This document shows positions 35,301 through 45,654 of a stretch of DNA of 64,000 nt, in pieces (position 1 is the stretch's first letter; each line of letters starts with the position of its first letter). The notes beneath the pieces were generated by a model. It was not told the origin of the DNA. It saw only the letters and a program-made list of their open reading frames with translations, and searched no databases. The DNA comes from Nautilus pompilius (lineage: Eukaryota > Mollusca > Cephalopoda > Nautilida > Nautilidae): contig JACATO010000647.1 in the NCBI GenBank assembly GCA_018389105.1, forward strand, positions 366,001 through 430,000, read 5' to 3'. Both the position numbers and the translations under genes were made by a program.

Positions 35301-37014
35301 AGAACCATCCCCAGGTGAGTATTTGGCCCTTTTTTCCCTCGCTTTGGTCATTTCACGTCAGCTCATCCAATGGCTCCTACATCCTACATGACTCTCATTT
35401 CAGATTTCAATTTACTTTGTTGTATAGTCAGACATCTGTCTGGAGCAGTTCTCTATAATGCGCCCTTACAGGGGTCGCCCAGCAAACAGAAATTATGCTT
35501 CCTATAGGTGTTTAAAACACCAATCACAGTATAGGTAGTTATGTATATCTGGAAGTAGTAAATCCCTAAAACTGAGTTTTATTTTGCAAGTGAAAAATAC
35601 AGATGTTTAAGATACTATGAGGCTCTGGCTTCTATGGATATGGTCTTTTTAAACAATTGATTTTGGTCATGGATCCATGTGTAAAGGAAAAATCAGGTTT
35701 TTAAACTGCATGTTGATGGCGGATTGCTGAAAATAGGTTAACTTGAGTTGATATAATAGTGTGGGAATGAAACAAGGTCTTTAAAACATTTTTTCAGGAG
35801 AATGGTTTTGTTAATAAAGACAACAAATCCAATTATTTCCTCCTGGTAAAAAAAATGATTGAAAATAGTATCTTCACCTAATAATTAATACTGTGCGTGT
35901 TACATTTAACAAGAACCTCACCAGTATCAGAATTTAGCACTGAAGATGGAATGCTTTTAGATAGAACTAAATGCAGTTTAGAGGAAAATGACAATTTGAC
36001 ACAAATATGCTAACACTGGTCGTGCACAGTTATCTATCTTAATGTACTGAATGTGATTGTTTTGCATATTATATGGATGTATAAGTTTAATGTCTTGCCA
36101 GTCGAAAATATCAGTATTAAATATTTTCTTATGGAAGGATAAAGTAATTTGCGCCTTTATTAAGCAAAGTTTGCTCTTTAAAAAAAGGAAAATTTTTTAA
36201 GACTCACATTATAAATCAACTCCTGAAGTTAGTCTAGTTTCAGGATTTATCTAACTTTGGCAACTTTATGTTGTTCAAAAACACGTTTTTTCTTAGCTTT
36301 ACGCAAGACTCCATGACCAAAATAAATTGCTTAAAAGTACAAGATTGTATTCATAAAAGCCAGGGCCTGGTCTTATCTGAAGCATCTTAATTTTTCAATT
36401 GCGAAATAAAAGTTCTAGTTTTTTTGAGGGTTTGCTATTTCCAGATACAAACAAACAAGTATTCTGTGATCTCCTCCCCAATTTCACCTGAAAGGGTGGG
36501 CCCCTGACAGATGACAGCCAGGCTGGAGCCACTGGTTGAGCTAATGTGGAGAACCAGGTGTATAATGTCTTCTGATGATTTGTTGTAACCATGCACCATC
36601 AGAAGCTGAACAGGTTCTACTTTACCACTCTCTCAAATTAACCAGATTGTTTTTCAGTATCTATTTCAATATTATTTAAGAGTAATCTAAGCTTGTTTGT
36701 GTAATCTCTCTCCCTTTTTTTTTTTTTTGAAGAGATTTACTTAAGAACAAATGAACAAAAAATCACCACATCAGAAAAAGAGTGGTTGTCATTAAACAAA
36801 ACATTGACACTGACATTTTTTCACTATTGCAGAGTCTGCAGCTGCACGCCCCAAATTGCGGTTACTTCCAAGAACAGTAAAAGATCCTGTTAACTCTATT
36901 GTTCAAACTGAAAGAAATGCCAACATATTTGGTACTGGCAAACCACGGGATGAGCCCCCTAAAAAGGATTTTACACATGACAGCAACTCACACGATGGTA
37001 GCAGTTGTCAATGA
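8329..37014 (+). CDS. EIF4H: Eukaryotic translation initiation factor 4H (seven coding exons)
   Basis: Coding exons: 8329-8396, 19628-19811, 27823-27871, 30265-30329, 34274-34370, 35069-35314 and 36833-37014, 891 nt in total, 296 residues plus a TGA stop. Residues 1-59 are a G/R-rich leader. Residues about 60-136 are one RRM with RNP2 AYVGNL (62-67) and RNP1 KGFAYVEF (100-107), plus [15 protein letters not shown] and [10 protein letters not shown], which are the hallmark of eIF4H. Residues 137-235 are rich in RG/GG/SRG, and residues about 240-285 form a conserved tail ([23 protein letters not shown]). Known role: RNA-binding cofactor that stimulates the eIF4A helicase during cap-dependent scanning, in the cytoplasm. 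The tail and RG region are longer than in human eIF4H (248 residues). It shares its promoter with the MYBBP1A-like gene. Confidence 0.95.
8754..8778. repeat. (CCT)n microsatellite
   Basis: About eight TCC/CCT units in the GC-rich start of EIF4H intron 1. Confidence 0.95.
8998..9019. repeat. (TAA)n microsatellite
   Basis: About seven ATA/TAA units in EIF4H intron 1. Confidence 0.9.
9414..9445. repeat. Palindromic (AAT)n(ATT)n repeat
   Basis: About five AAT units run directly into about five ATT units, making a 32-bp perfect or near-perfect hairpin with no loop. Confidence 0.9.
10150..11110 (+). mobile_element. Degenerate Tigger/jerky-type fragment
   Basis: The plus strand near 10180-10300 reads a helix-turn-helix, [22 protein letters not shown] with stops around it, typical of CENP-B/Tigger DNA-binding domains. 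Later frames ([10 protein letters not shown] near 10520) are compatible with a decayed continuation. No ends were identified. Confidence 0.4.
11919..13147 (+). mobile_element. Tigger/jerky-type element with internal deletion
   Basis: The plus strand carries a clear CENP-B-type N-terminus. The Met at 12216 is followed by [13 protein letters not shown], then [17 protein letters not shown] (HTH), [18 protein letters not shown], then IQAKVFHEE and the [13 protein letters not shown] helix. A stop interrupts the frame before 12281, and most of the DDE domain is missing; an acidic/Pro-rich tail follows to about 12930. The right end (GACGTCCAACTGTA, 13134-13149) is a plausible TIR beside TA. A similar but poor left end begins near 11919 (AGTTGAATGTCC). 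The family is good; the limits are tentative. Confidence 0.6.
12281..12667 (+). pseudogene. Tigger-type transposase DNA-binding domain fragment
   Basis: A 128-residue open frame containing two helix-turn-helix units of a CENP-B-type domain: [20 protein letters not shown], then FHEE..., [16 protein letters not shown]. It lacks the first ten or so residues, which are upstream behind a stop, and the catalytic domain. Confidence 0.65.
16249..17503 (+). mobile_element. Mariner-like transposon, complete ends, broken ORF
   Basis: The left end CAAGGTGTGTCAGAAAAGTA and the inverted right end (TTTTCTGACACACCTCG) are flanked by TA. The 1255-bp length is normal for mariner. The plus-strand transposase pieces are an HTH part ([20 protein letters not shown], then PRSGRPSTS) near 16440-16650, [18 protein letters not shown] near 16885, HHDNMPALN near 17135, and [17 protein letters not shown] near 17219. 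This is the mariner D,D34D triad. Stops and shifts at about 16655-16820 and 17101 break it. Its GC content is clearly higher than that of the surrounding intron. Confidence 0.92.
16383..17455 (+). pseudogene. Mariner transposase pseudogene
   Basis: Three frames (16383-16655, 16823-17101, 17105-17455) together cover the HTH_48-type N-terminus and the Transposase_1-type catalytic domain. All three catalytic Asp residues ([17 protein letters not shown]) are visible, but the frames do not join and there is an in-frame TGA near 17100. Confidence 0.88.
17976..19213 (+). mobile_element. Tc1-type element with intact ends, decayed interior
   Basis: The left end CAGTCATATCAAAAAGTTTG, continuing AGACC, pairs with an inverted right end (GGTCTCAGATTTTTTTGACA, then TGATTGTG). 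Both are flanked by TA, and the size is 1238 bp. The interior plus strand has scattered transposase-like text, e.g. the C-terminal [19 protein letters not shown] near 18980. A GT microsatellite lies at about 19122-19142. This is a different Tc1 family from those at 4.2 and 55.3 kb. Confidence 0.75.
19628..19811 (+). CDS. EIF4H: EIF4H coding exon 2 (start of RRM)
   Basis: Acceptor TTTTTTTTAAG, donor GAA|GTAAGT. It encodes [10 protein letters not shown]..., then the [15 protein letters not shown] segment with RNP2 and helix 1 ([11 protein letters not shown]). Confidence 0.95.
20980..21949 (-). mobile_element. MULE (Mutator-like) transposase remnant
   Basis: Minus-strand pieces in order are 21752-21949 ([20 protein letters not shown], the MULE N-terminal 'W..DGTF..AP' signature), 21170-21601 ([20 protein letters not shown] and [10 protein letters not shown], the 'CFFH..Q..WR..Q.LGL' and 'YF..TWIG' signatures) and 20980-21321 (a C-terminal helical region, out of frame with the previous piece). 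The catalytic middle is missing or shifted. No FLYWCH finger or ends were located. Confidence 0.75.
23390..23690 (+). mobile_element. Mariner-superfamily DDE transposase fragment
   Basis: The plus-strand frame near 23560-23670 reads [20 protein letters not shown] followed by [10 protein letters not shown]. This matches the 'SPDLTPLDFFLWGYLKDKVY..P.T...L' pattern of a mariner-like transposase C-terminus. The catalytic Asp is changed (SPN), and upstream text ([10 protein letters not shown]) resembles the preceding Asp block. No ends were found. Confidence 0.65.
24497..24700. mobile_element. piggyBac-like MITE
   Basis: TTAA occurs at both limits. The left end TTAACTCTTTACCTATCGAG pairs with an inverted right end that reads TTAACCCCTTTCCTGCCAAA, about 15 of 20 identical. 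The size is 204 bp with no coding capacity. Confidence 0.5.
26237..26404. repeat. 84-bp tandem duplication
   Basis: Two adjacent copies, 26237-26320 and 26321-26404. They begin TTAAAGTTAAGG and end CTGATCTGACAGTTTT and differ at only a few bases. Confidence 0.95.
27823..27871 (+). CDS. EIF4H: EIF4H coding exon 3
   Basis: A 49-nt exon with acceptor TTATTGTAG and donor AAAG|GTATTT. It encodes [16 protein letters not shown] plus the first base of a Gly codon. It is missed as an open frame because it is so short. Confidence 0.93.
27872..30264 (+). other. EIF4H intron 3
   Basis: An AT-rich intron with TA microsatellites near 30176 and 30226. I recognise no gene or transposon. The short open frame at 28962-29168 has no motif that supports it. 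Confidence 0.6.
30265..30329 (+). CDS. EIF4H: EIF4H coding exon 4 (RNP1)
   Basis: A 65-nt exon with acceptor TTCTTTCAG and donor GCT|GTAAGT. It encodes the RNP1 segment [10 protein letters not shown] and helix 2 ([11 protein letters not shown]). Confidence 0.95.
30376..31657 (-). mobile_element. Tc1-type element with recognisable ends, decayed transposase
   Basis: The left end CAGTGGTGTGCAAAAATAAT and the inverted right end (CAGTAGTGTGCAAAAAGAAT on the minus strand) match over nearly 30 bp. TA follows the right end; the left flank has changed to TT. Minus-strand frames keep Tc1 signatures: [20 protein letters not shown] near 30830-30900 ('VMVWGCMS..GVG'), then [10 protein letters not shown] near 30770 ('QDNAPNH'). 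An HTH-like GVHGTIRSI lies near 31260. Size 1282 bp. Confidence 0.75.
32100..33010 (+). mobile_element. Degenerate Tc1-type transposase remnant (family B, copy 1)
   Basis: The plus strand reads [20 protein letters not shown] at 32258-32320, a typical Tc1 second-HTH region, followed by DVLNCT and many stops. Weak DDE-region text follows around 32570-32800. It shares stretches such as TCTTAAACTG and CAGATTTTGCAC with the remnant at 43.1-43.9 kb. Confidence 0.6.
34274..34370 (+). CDS. EIF4H: EIF4H coding exon 5
   Basis: Acceptor AATCTTTCAG, donor CAAG|GTGTGT. It encodes [20 protein letters not shown] (last RRM strand), then the first RG repeats. Confidence 0.95.
34371..35068 (+). other. EIF4H intron 5
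   Basis: A 698-bp intron; nothing recognisable besides splice sites. Confidence 0.8.
35069..35314 (+). CDS. EIF4H: EIF4H coding exon 6 (RG/SRG-rich)
   Basis: Acceptor GTCTTGCAG, donor CCAG|GTGAGT. It encodes a low-complexity RG/SR/FGGG-rich region ending in [13 protein letters not shown] is also seen in vertebrate eIF4H. Confidence 0.95.
35315..36832 (+). other. EIF4H intron 6
   Basis: A 1518-bp intron. The minus-strand open frame at 36395-36592 has no supporting motif. A T-run lies near 36717. Confidence 0.75.
36833..37014 (+). CDS. EIF4H: EIF4H coding exon 7 (C-terminus and stop)
   Basis: Acceptor CTATTGCAG, stop TGA at 37012-37014. It encodes [17 protein letters not shown] and [17 protein letters not shown], the conserved eIF4B/4H-type tail, then a Ser/His-rich end. 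Confidence 0.95.
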
Positions 37015-39401
37015 CGCACCCGACATAGATGGTAGGTAAGCTGGCGTTGGGTTCACTTCCCCGGAGAACTTAGATCCTTGGAACATTAAAATTGTAGGTC
37101 CCTGTTTGTTGAAAATCTAATTTATTAAGTTTAATTTCTCTCGCCTTCACCGTAATATTACATGGAATAGAAAAAACTAGATGATGATACAAACAATCAT
37201 CAGAACAAGTTATGTTGTAATTTTCTTTTTTATTAGTGATAATTCTAGAATTATTTATACAGTCACATAATAAATCCCTACTTTTTTAGTTTAAAATATC
37301 AGTAAAAATTGTCATTTTTAGATGGTGGATTTTTTTATTTACTTGAGTATCTTTGATACAGCTTCTAGTCATAATATCTTGTTTTATGAAGGTGATATTG
37401 TACTCTGGTTCACCAGTCCATCTTTGAGCATCAGGGGAATTAAACAATTTTTGGTAAATATCTAAAACACTTAGGAAAGTTGTTAAACAAAATTATCCTT
37501 ACTCAGAGTTTGAACATCAGTGTGTACATTAAGAATGTTCATCCATTTGAAGCAGCCACAAGTTTGAATTATTCCTGTAAAGTTTAAAATGATTGTCTTA
37601 GTTTATAAGAGATGTGTATATCCTACTTTTCTACATATTTTTAACAAATTGGTGTTATTTAGATGATCTGCTTTTAGAGCCAGTATTTGTTTATTGCAAG
37701 TTGTATACAAGATGAAGTTTCATGGGTTATTTTTCTACTCTGACGGGAAATTTATATGTAAGGGTAGGAGGTTAGTGGCATTAAACATTTGTTTGAAATA
37801 ACTCACATTTCAATGTGCATTGAAGCATTTTTCTGTAATCTGGATACTTTTATTATAAGAAACTATCTATATTCAGATCTCTTTATTTAATGGATACAAC
37901 TAGATCACTGTAAACTGTCTTAACAAGATAGTTTCTCGTTTAGTGTTTTTGTGTACATAGGAACAATCGGTCATTGAGTGGTGCCTGTGTAAATATTGGC
38001 TAGCAAAAGAAATGTCATTAGTGTTCTAATTTTTCAGTGGTAAATGATACGTGATGCTATGCTCTGATCTGCTGCACAGTTAACAGTTCAGGTATGGCCG
38101 TAGTACTGTCCGTTAACTTTTTTGTCTTAGTAGATTACTAATCTACTATCACAAAAACACTACAAGAAAATAGATTAATCTGATATGCTCATGTTTTTAG
38201 TAGTTGCAACTCCTGACACCAATGTTTAGCTGAAATACTACATTTACCACTTGCCATGATTGCAGGTTGGTAGGTGAAGGTTAGTGAGTTAAGTCACCTA
38301 TAGTGCTTTAATGTGCAGTCACATCATCATCATCATCATCATTTACTTTCAGGACAACCGTCACAAAGCCAGAGTAGCAGATCATCAGAAGAACAACAAC
38401 AACCAGTTTTACTTTTTCCTTTGTTTCCTTCTCTCCAAATGTCATCCAAGAAAACAGTTTTGTAAAAACAACTAAAAAAAAACAAAACAAAAACAACTAA
38501 AAAAAAAACGTTTTCTTTGTTGTTGTAAACTGGCATTTACTTACTTTACTTCGCTTACTAAGCAACTTTAAAAAAAATAATAAATGTACAACTTTAAAAT
38601 CCAGCTGGACGGCATCATTGTCGTTATCAACACCGTCGAGTTTCGTTGTTATTCTACAGGACTGTGACTTTGACTGCTTAGTGTGAGTATTTGGCATATA
38701 CTTAGGGCATGATGCAATCTCCATCGTGCATCCTGTCTCCATATCTCATCTTTTTACTGCTACGGAGACCGCAATGACCTCGATCTCGCATCTTGTAGAA
38801 TAGAATATCGTGTTTTTTTAAAATTCATCATCATTGAGATCTGGAGAAGTTTTTTGAAAATTTTTTTTTTAATTATTATTTGACTTCATGTTGAACTTTT
38901 CATTACTAGCATAAAGTTAGATTCAACTCTTCCAGTTTACACAGTTATCTTCTCCTTTTTACAGCTGGAATATCTAGTTCATCTTTCTCAAACACCAATT
39001 TTCTTTGTAAAAATTTCTTTGATATGAATGTAAATTGACATAATCTTTGGATAATTAAAATCATGTTGATAAAAAAATTTTGATTACATTAAGTTTTTTC
39101 CAAATGTTTAGATCTCTTTCTCTGAAAGGAATTGGGATTTCTTTCAAACTAACCATAAATAACACGGTTTGATGTTTAAATTAAAATAAATAAAAACAAA
39201 TGTTTGTTTTTTTCTCTCTTTATGTTATTTTGGGGGGGGTTACTTTTTTATAAGTTTCCAACGTTCATTATTCTCCCTTTTTTTCCATGTTTTTATCTAG
39301 AACTGTTTATCTCAATATTGTAAATTATACTTTAATGATAATTCTACTGTTTTGTATAATGTGATTTGGTATGGATATCTTTTGAGCATTCAAGATGTTT
39401 T

Positions 39402-39407
39402 AATAAA
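39402..39407 (+). terminator. Candidate poly(A) signal, proximal
   Basis: AATAAA about 2.4 kb past the EIF4H stop, within TTTTAATAAAGAGG. No strong downstream element. Confidence 0.35.
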
Positions 39408-39838
39408 GAGGAGAAAATAGATTTAAAAAGTCATGAGTTTGTAACTTAGAGAAAAAAATGTGATTGAATTCATCATGTAGCTTCATATATCAGAGTCACA
39501 ATAAGATGTATTTGATTGGTGTTATTACTCAGTGTTACAAATTACATTTTTCAAAAGGAAACAGATGGTCTTAACTGCAATGATACTCCAATATAGATTT
39601 TGACAACATGCACACGCAAGATGATTGATAATGAGAATAAGCAGTATGTGACAATTTGACAGCAATACTACAGTTTTCTGGTTGATATTTAAATGTAATC
39701 TTTTGTGGTAAGGGTTAGATCTATCCATTAGCTACAGATTTTTTTTTTTTCCATATCAATTCTTTCATAAACAGATTTTCTTTGTTTATCAGAGCTTATA
39801 AAAGTGATTTTGTATAGAAAAATTATATTAATTTACTA

Positions 39839-40393
39839 CAGTAAAAGTCCATTTATCCAAATTGGTTGGGACTTAACCAAATTCAGATGTCTGGACATGA
39901 CTCCGGTTGGATTAACTTATTTCTTCACACTTTGCTTTGGATAGTGTCTTTCTCTCTATTACTCCTCTATTCTTTTTAGTATCAGCATAGAACTTGAACA
40001 GTTTATCCTTCTGGGCCAGGATATCATGCATATAGTAGATGCGTTAATATTTAATTCATTCATAATAGGTTTTCAAGAGACACCAGACTACTCAGTGATA
40101 TTGCTCGTATATTAAATGCAACATGCTTTGTGTCTGTGGAGGCCATGGTAACAAACTTTGCTACTTAGAGTAAGTGCAAAAATGGAGAGCAGTCGGTACC
40201 AGTTTTGTTCTGCGGAGAGTGAATGCAGTGCCGAGGACGTCATGTGGTGGTAGCTGAAAACAAACAAACACAAGGACGAGCCAAAGAAAAAGTTTGGTTC
40301 ATTCAGATGTCAGGTTTAGAACCGAATGGGAATATATGAGTAAATTTGGGCAATCGGATTTTTTGGAATAAAACCAAAAATGGACTTTTACTG
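39839..40393. mobile_element. Tigger/pogo-type MITE
   Basis: The ends CAGTAAAAGTCCATTT and its inverse are flanked by TA (39837-39838 and 40394-40395). Size 555 bp with no intact frame. The left end continues ATCCAAATTGGTTGGGACTT, closely resembling the left end of the element at 46704. Confidence 0.75.
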
Positions 40394-40953
40394 TACTATT
40401 AATCAAAATGTAGCCATTAAGTGACGGTGCAAATGAAAATTAGAAAATGCTGTATGTGGTGTCTCAACATTTATTTATATTTTTAAAAAATTCATTTGTG
40501 AAGTAGAAATGAAAAATTTCAAAAGAAATTTACTCAAAATATTTTATTTAATAATGAATCTGATGAATGAATTTATGCATGAATTTTACATTAGTGATTT
40601 CAGATTGGTTTTTAAAGTGAAAGGGCATTGTTACAAAACAGCAATCAGACAAGTGTTGTGGTACTAAGAATAGTTTACTTTCACTGTTTGGGCTAGTGCC
40701 TAATAACTGTAGAATTTGTCTTTTTAATTGGTTGGTTTGTTCATTTGTTCTTAACACACTTAGTACCAAGCTTGTTTATTTGGTCAGTTGATTTTATGGT
40801 ATCTAAATAATCCCACCAGCATGCTTTGCTTACCTTTTTTCCTTGTCTCTGCAGATAAAACCTGAGATACCAAATACAGCATTTCTCAGTTCAACTTAAT
40901 ATCTTCTCATGTATGTATAATGTGCATTTAAGATTTTTCTTATGTTCTGAAAG

Positions 40954-40959
40954 AATAAA
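40954..40959 (+). terminator. Candidate poly(A) signal, distal
   Basis: AATAAA about 3.9 kb past the EIF4H stop, followed 10-40 bp downstream by a T-rich, GT-containing tract. Confidence 0.4.
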
Positions 40960-43900
40960 ATTTGTCTGAAGTTTATTCTTTCTTTCTTTTGTTTTAATAT
41001 ATATACATTAGCATGTCTTCATCTAAATTTGGGTTAAAACTCGGGGTGTGAACCTTGGACTCCATTGCTGGGGTCTGGTTGCAACAGGAAACATGCTTTA
41101 AACAAAAATAGAAAACCAACCATTTCAAAACTACAAATTTAGCTTCAGTAAGAAGATAATGCATAGATTTAAAATGTAGGGTTTAAAAATAAATAAGCAA
41201 TTCAGATTTTTTCATTTGTCAAGATGTTAAATAATATATTGGTATAAATATCCTGTCTAAATTTTAATGTAACAACTGGTCTGAGCAAACTTTGCTGGGA
41301 ATTTTTTCTCTTTCCTTGAATTTTGGTAGGAAGAGGGTTAAGAATGGTAACTGCTTCATATGGCAGTCCAATGCCATGTTCTAACATGGATGCGGTGATA
41401 CAGCTGTCAATGTGTTACCATAACATGTCTCTACTGCTGATGGTGTTAGGCTACAACTATTAACATTTCCTAAGAGTTCACACTAATAAATGGCAAATTA
41501 AATATAAAACTTGTTGGAAACTTAAATAATTCTGATGCTAGGTGTTATGCTGGCTAATTTTTAGTGAGATTATTAGTTCCGGCGAAAAACAAAGCCCTGA
41601 CTTTGACTTATAGCAATGACCATGAATTTAAACTAAGGTAGAATGGTTTAAGTTAGTGGAAGCTGCACTTTGCTTGTGTGCGGCATGCCAGGGTCTGGGA
41701 ATATCTGTTTCATCTTACTGTGCATGCAGCCCCCCCAAAATTTGATGGTTTGTTTGGTTTCTATGAAAGCCACACACTTTCACAAGTCTTCAGGTTTTAG
41801 TTGAACTAACAGATTCTTAAAATAAATGTTGAGTTTGAAGATAGTAGGGTGCGAACTGTCAGTGTGTGTTAACTTTTGAACATGATGCTATGGTGTTTTT
41901 ATAAAAAAAAGCGCACCTGTTGATTATTTATTTTGTGATCCAGGTTTTTCTGTCTAGTAAACTGGACTGGCTCACCACCCCCCCCCTTTTTTTCTAATGT
42001 ATGTTGTCAAGGCAGGGCTTTTTTTTTTTTTCTTTTGTAAATTTGACTGCTTATTTGCAACTTTTTTAAAAAATTAAGACTCAATTTTACCAAGCCTTTT
42101 GTTTTTTTACTCCGTGCGACATTCAGGGTGAGTGCATATACCATCTATTGTGGCACTGCAACTTGGAAAATAGTGCTACCAGAGCATCTCCAAATCTTGG
42201 CTTTCTGTCTAGCTCCATTGTTCTTACTGTGACACTGTCAAAGTAGAAGTACTTAGGAATAAGTGAGAATATTAAAAAATTTAACTAAAATCCTAAGAAA
42301 AGCTGTATCCTTGTTTGGTATTTTTAGTAACATAAAATACTTCATGTATATTGTTAATCTTGGCCAAGAACCATCTTTAAAGGAATTAGCAGAAAAAAAA
42401 ATTTTTTTTTTAGTATCATTTCATTAACTCATTGGTGCTTTTATAAAATGAAAAAAAAATTCAATATAATTAATGTTGAATGTGTTCTCTGGCCACTGAA
42501 TGTAAAAAAAAAATGTTTTTTTGAGCTGAGTTACCATAGCCAGGTTTGGCAAGATCACGTCTAAAGACTGATGATGCATTTTCTTTTTATTTCTGGCTAA
42601 CAACAAAAATGTGGTCACTATTTCTGTTTGAGGGGTTCTTCATCCTACTGGAGGAAAGGTTCACAGAATTTTCAAATGTTTTTAATGTCTATACACTCAT
42701 TTATCTCCCATGGGTATCATCACTTTAAAAAATACAGCTACTAGACTGAGTGTCCTTTAATGTTGATTATAATCAGGTGTAAGACTACATACAACTGGAT
42801 GTTGGAGAACAAAACAGTTTGTGCCAATTTCAAAATAGTTTATTTATACTCAAGCTTTAAAAAACAGCCAAATTTGTATTATTTTAAGCAAAACTTATCC
42901 AGGTTCATAAATAGATTCCTGGTTTATATGATGCTTTAAAATAATTTAAAATTCCCTTTCCCATCAATGTATGCAATGCTTTCAAAACAACAAAACTAAG
43001 AAGGATCAAATGATTATCAAAAACCCATAATCTGATACATTTCATTTATAGGGCCCAATTTCTTCCAGTACATCCAGGTTAAAAATGAATATATAGCCCC
43101 TCTGATCTTCCCAATGCTAGATTAACAGTTGTTGATACAGAATGGCACAGTGACAGATAACATTTAAAGGCCAGCTGGATTGGTATACTGGAGAAACTCA
43201 ATGATATGCAGCAGAGGGGCTTGGATTTGGCATCAAATTTTTGATAGCATCATAGCAGGGCCCAACCTAACAACTCTGTCAAGTTTCCAGACAGAAACTC
43301 TTAAAATTGCAACAAGTTTTAATATCTTAAACTGCACATGATCAGCTTTGGATATTTACAGGCTTTTTTGTCTGGACTTTATGGAATGATGTGCCAGTGT
43401 GTGAAGGCCAGGGGACCACATAGCTAGATGTTATTGCTATGGAGGTGGTCTCAGATGGTGTGGAAAGGGCATTAGTCAGGATGGCACCGTGACAGGTTTA
43501 AGGTATATGAATGAGATTATACACTGGTGCTATAACTTTATTCTCATGAATAATAATGCCCAGATTATCTTCTGCTCTAGTACTGATCAACTATCATCTG
43601 CATAATGTGGGGCCAGCTTATTCCTCAGACCTTAATACCAACATACATTGCAAGACATCCTATTCTACCATGAACCTTGTAGAGAAATGGACAATCTGGC
43701 TTCAATCGATATTGAAGGACTCAAAAGAGAAGCATAAGATGCTGATGCCAAATTGTCATTCATGCAAGAGGAAAGATAATGAATAAATTTCTAAACAGAA
43801 ATTTGCCATTTTGGAGCAATGCCAGATTTTGCACTCCTTGACTCTAAAATTATAGGAACCTAATTCATAATTTTTATATGATTGGCTCCTGGAATTGACT

Positions 43901-45221
43901 CAATGACATTATTATTGTTGGAAAATATCAAAGATATTTTCTTAAATTATAATGCATACAAATTCCAAACAACATAAATGTACACCTTGATCCTTAGCCT
44001 CCCAATCTTCAATTAACTTATCTTTTGATTAAAATGATTAACTGTATCTAATTCTTCCAACAATCACAGTAGAGACAAAGTCAACAGATGGATTTAAGTT
44101 ACAGTACATGATACAATAACATTTGGACTAAAAATAAAACGTCATTGAGATGAAAACATGATGAGTATCATATTTCATGTTTATAATATTAACACTCCAT
44201 TAACTTATCCATCTAGTGTTACCATAAACGTTTATATTAAATGAAGATCAAAGCTGACAAGTAAAGGCAAAATTCGAGCAACCTGCTCAGTTCTCCAGTT
44301 AAAATATTATTCCTTACCTAAATCGCTTGCAAATCATTGTAAAATTTTATAATGCTAAGCAGAAACTTTTATCCATTTTTAAAGACCTAATTCCAGAAGC
44401 TGACATTTGGCTACCAATTCTCCATCAAAATGTATACGTGTGTGCATGCATAATGCCTTTACACATTAGATACTGAAAGTAAAGTAATAGACAAAATAAT
44501 ATTTTTCTTTTCTGGATCATACATTTTTTAAAAAATATACACACACCCCCCAAATGCATTGATTAGAATCTGCAAAGCACGTTAGCCAATTTCAACCTTT
44601 ATTCTGAAAATATTTTCTGACTAACAACTAAGCTATCAATGAACTGTATGATGATGCATAATTCTCTCCAAAACCTTGATGAGAATATAAGTTTTGAACT
44701 GGTATTATATAAGTTAAAGTGTTTTCTTTCTGTGCATGTTAAAGAAAACACCTGGTTACAATGTTTAAAGTTAAATGCATTATAGAAATGGGTAAGTAAT
44801 GTAGATAAACTGTCATCTAAGCCAAGCTTGTGTGTAAACTTTAACAGGTCTTTCTCATCTCAACAATGTATGCTTTTAGTGAAATTTTTCAAGTATGCAC
44901 ATTAAAACCTTTATAAAGTGTATGGTCTACAATGAACCTAAGATATATGACAGATTAACTAAAACCAGTAATGTTAACCAACAGAAAAAAACAACCCATC
45001 AACCTTACTTTATGATGATTAGCACAGATCAAGCACTATTAACTGATGTCCAATGATACGCAATTACAAATGAAAAAAAAAATTTCTCCAACAAATTCAT
45101 CAATACTGAAAATGTACCTTCCTCACAATCTCATTTTTTCTCCAGAAGAGTACTTAATGCACATAGCTAATACTGGTTGAGGATGACATCATTTTAGCTA
45201 ACAGTTCTGTTATATGCTTCT
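40960..45221. other. Intergenic region between EIF4H and the membrane-protein gene
   Basis: The two genes converge here. Apart from the Tc1 remnant at about 43.1-43.95 kb I see no gene. Low-complexity C, T and A runs occur at 41985-42035 and 42390-42410. Confidence 0.6.
43120..43960 (+). mobile_element. Degenerate Tc1-type remnant (family B, copy 2)
   Basis: It shares an ordered series of short similarities with 32.1-33.0 kb: TCTTAAACTG(C/T)ACAT(G/A)ATCAGCTTT, then AATAATAA near the mid DDE part, then CAGATTTTGCAC near the end. Frames are fully broken. No ends were resolved. Confidence 0.5.
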
Positions 45222-45227
45222 TTTATT
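45222..45227 (-). terminator. Candidate poly(A) signal for membrane-protein gene
   Basis: AATAAA on the minus strand (TTTATT on plus), about 220 bp beyond the stop codon at 45449. Confidence 0.35.
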
Positions 45228-45448
45228 ATCTGCTTATAGAACTTTGTAATAAAATCTACAAACAATATCATTTTCAAAATTTTATAAACAAAATCTGGAT
45301 TAATATAAAGTAATTTTAACATAGCATCATTAATTTTCTGATAGCCCCTTATGATATTTTGGTAAAGCACCTTTTTTGGCAATACAGATCAGAAAATGCC
45401 ATCGATAAATGCAAGAAGACAATAATGCAAATGAAATTATATATAAAG

Positions 45449-45654
45449 CTATTCATGCCATAATTTAACAGCATCGGTTATGTGAAGAATTTGATGAGGA
45501 AAGAACTTTGTATAGACACTCAACACTCTTTGCTTCTTACTCAGTCGGGACAACTCCAAGTACATCTGTATCAGCCCCAGCTCAGTGTTGTACAGTGACA
45601 TTTTCTCCAGGTGCTGAGAGTGTTCATCTTGAGTAAAAACCACAAATACATCAG
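45449..45654 (-). CDS. Membrane coiled-coil protein, last exon
   Basis: Acceptor TTTATTTTCAG, stop TAG at 45449-45451. It encodes ADVFVVFTQDEHSQHLEK, helices (TELGLIQMYLELSRL), then RVLSVYTKFFP and a short end KLWHE. Confidence 0.85.

Larger units (their letters stand above)
37015..40959 (+). other. EIF4H 3' UTR and downstream, extent uncertain
   Basis: No further coding potential is seen after the TGA. There is a (CAT)n tract at 38324-38342. AATAAA at 39402-39407 and at 40954-40959 are the two best poly(A) signals. The second is followed by a T/GT-rich stretch of the kind usually seen downstream of cleavage sites. If the distal site is used, the MITE at 39839-40393 is transcribed in the UTR. 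Confidence 0.45.

Noticed and set aside
36395..36592. Possible SINE or small gene in EIF4H intron 6
   Set aside because: I could not see A/B-box promoter sequences, a poly(A)-type tail with flanking duplications, or any protein motif.
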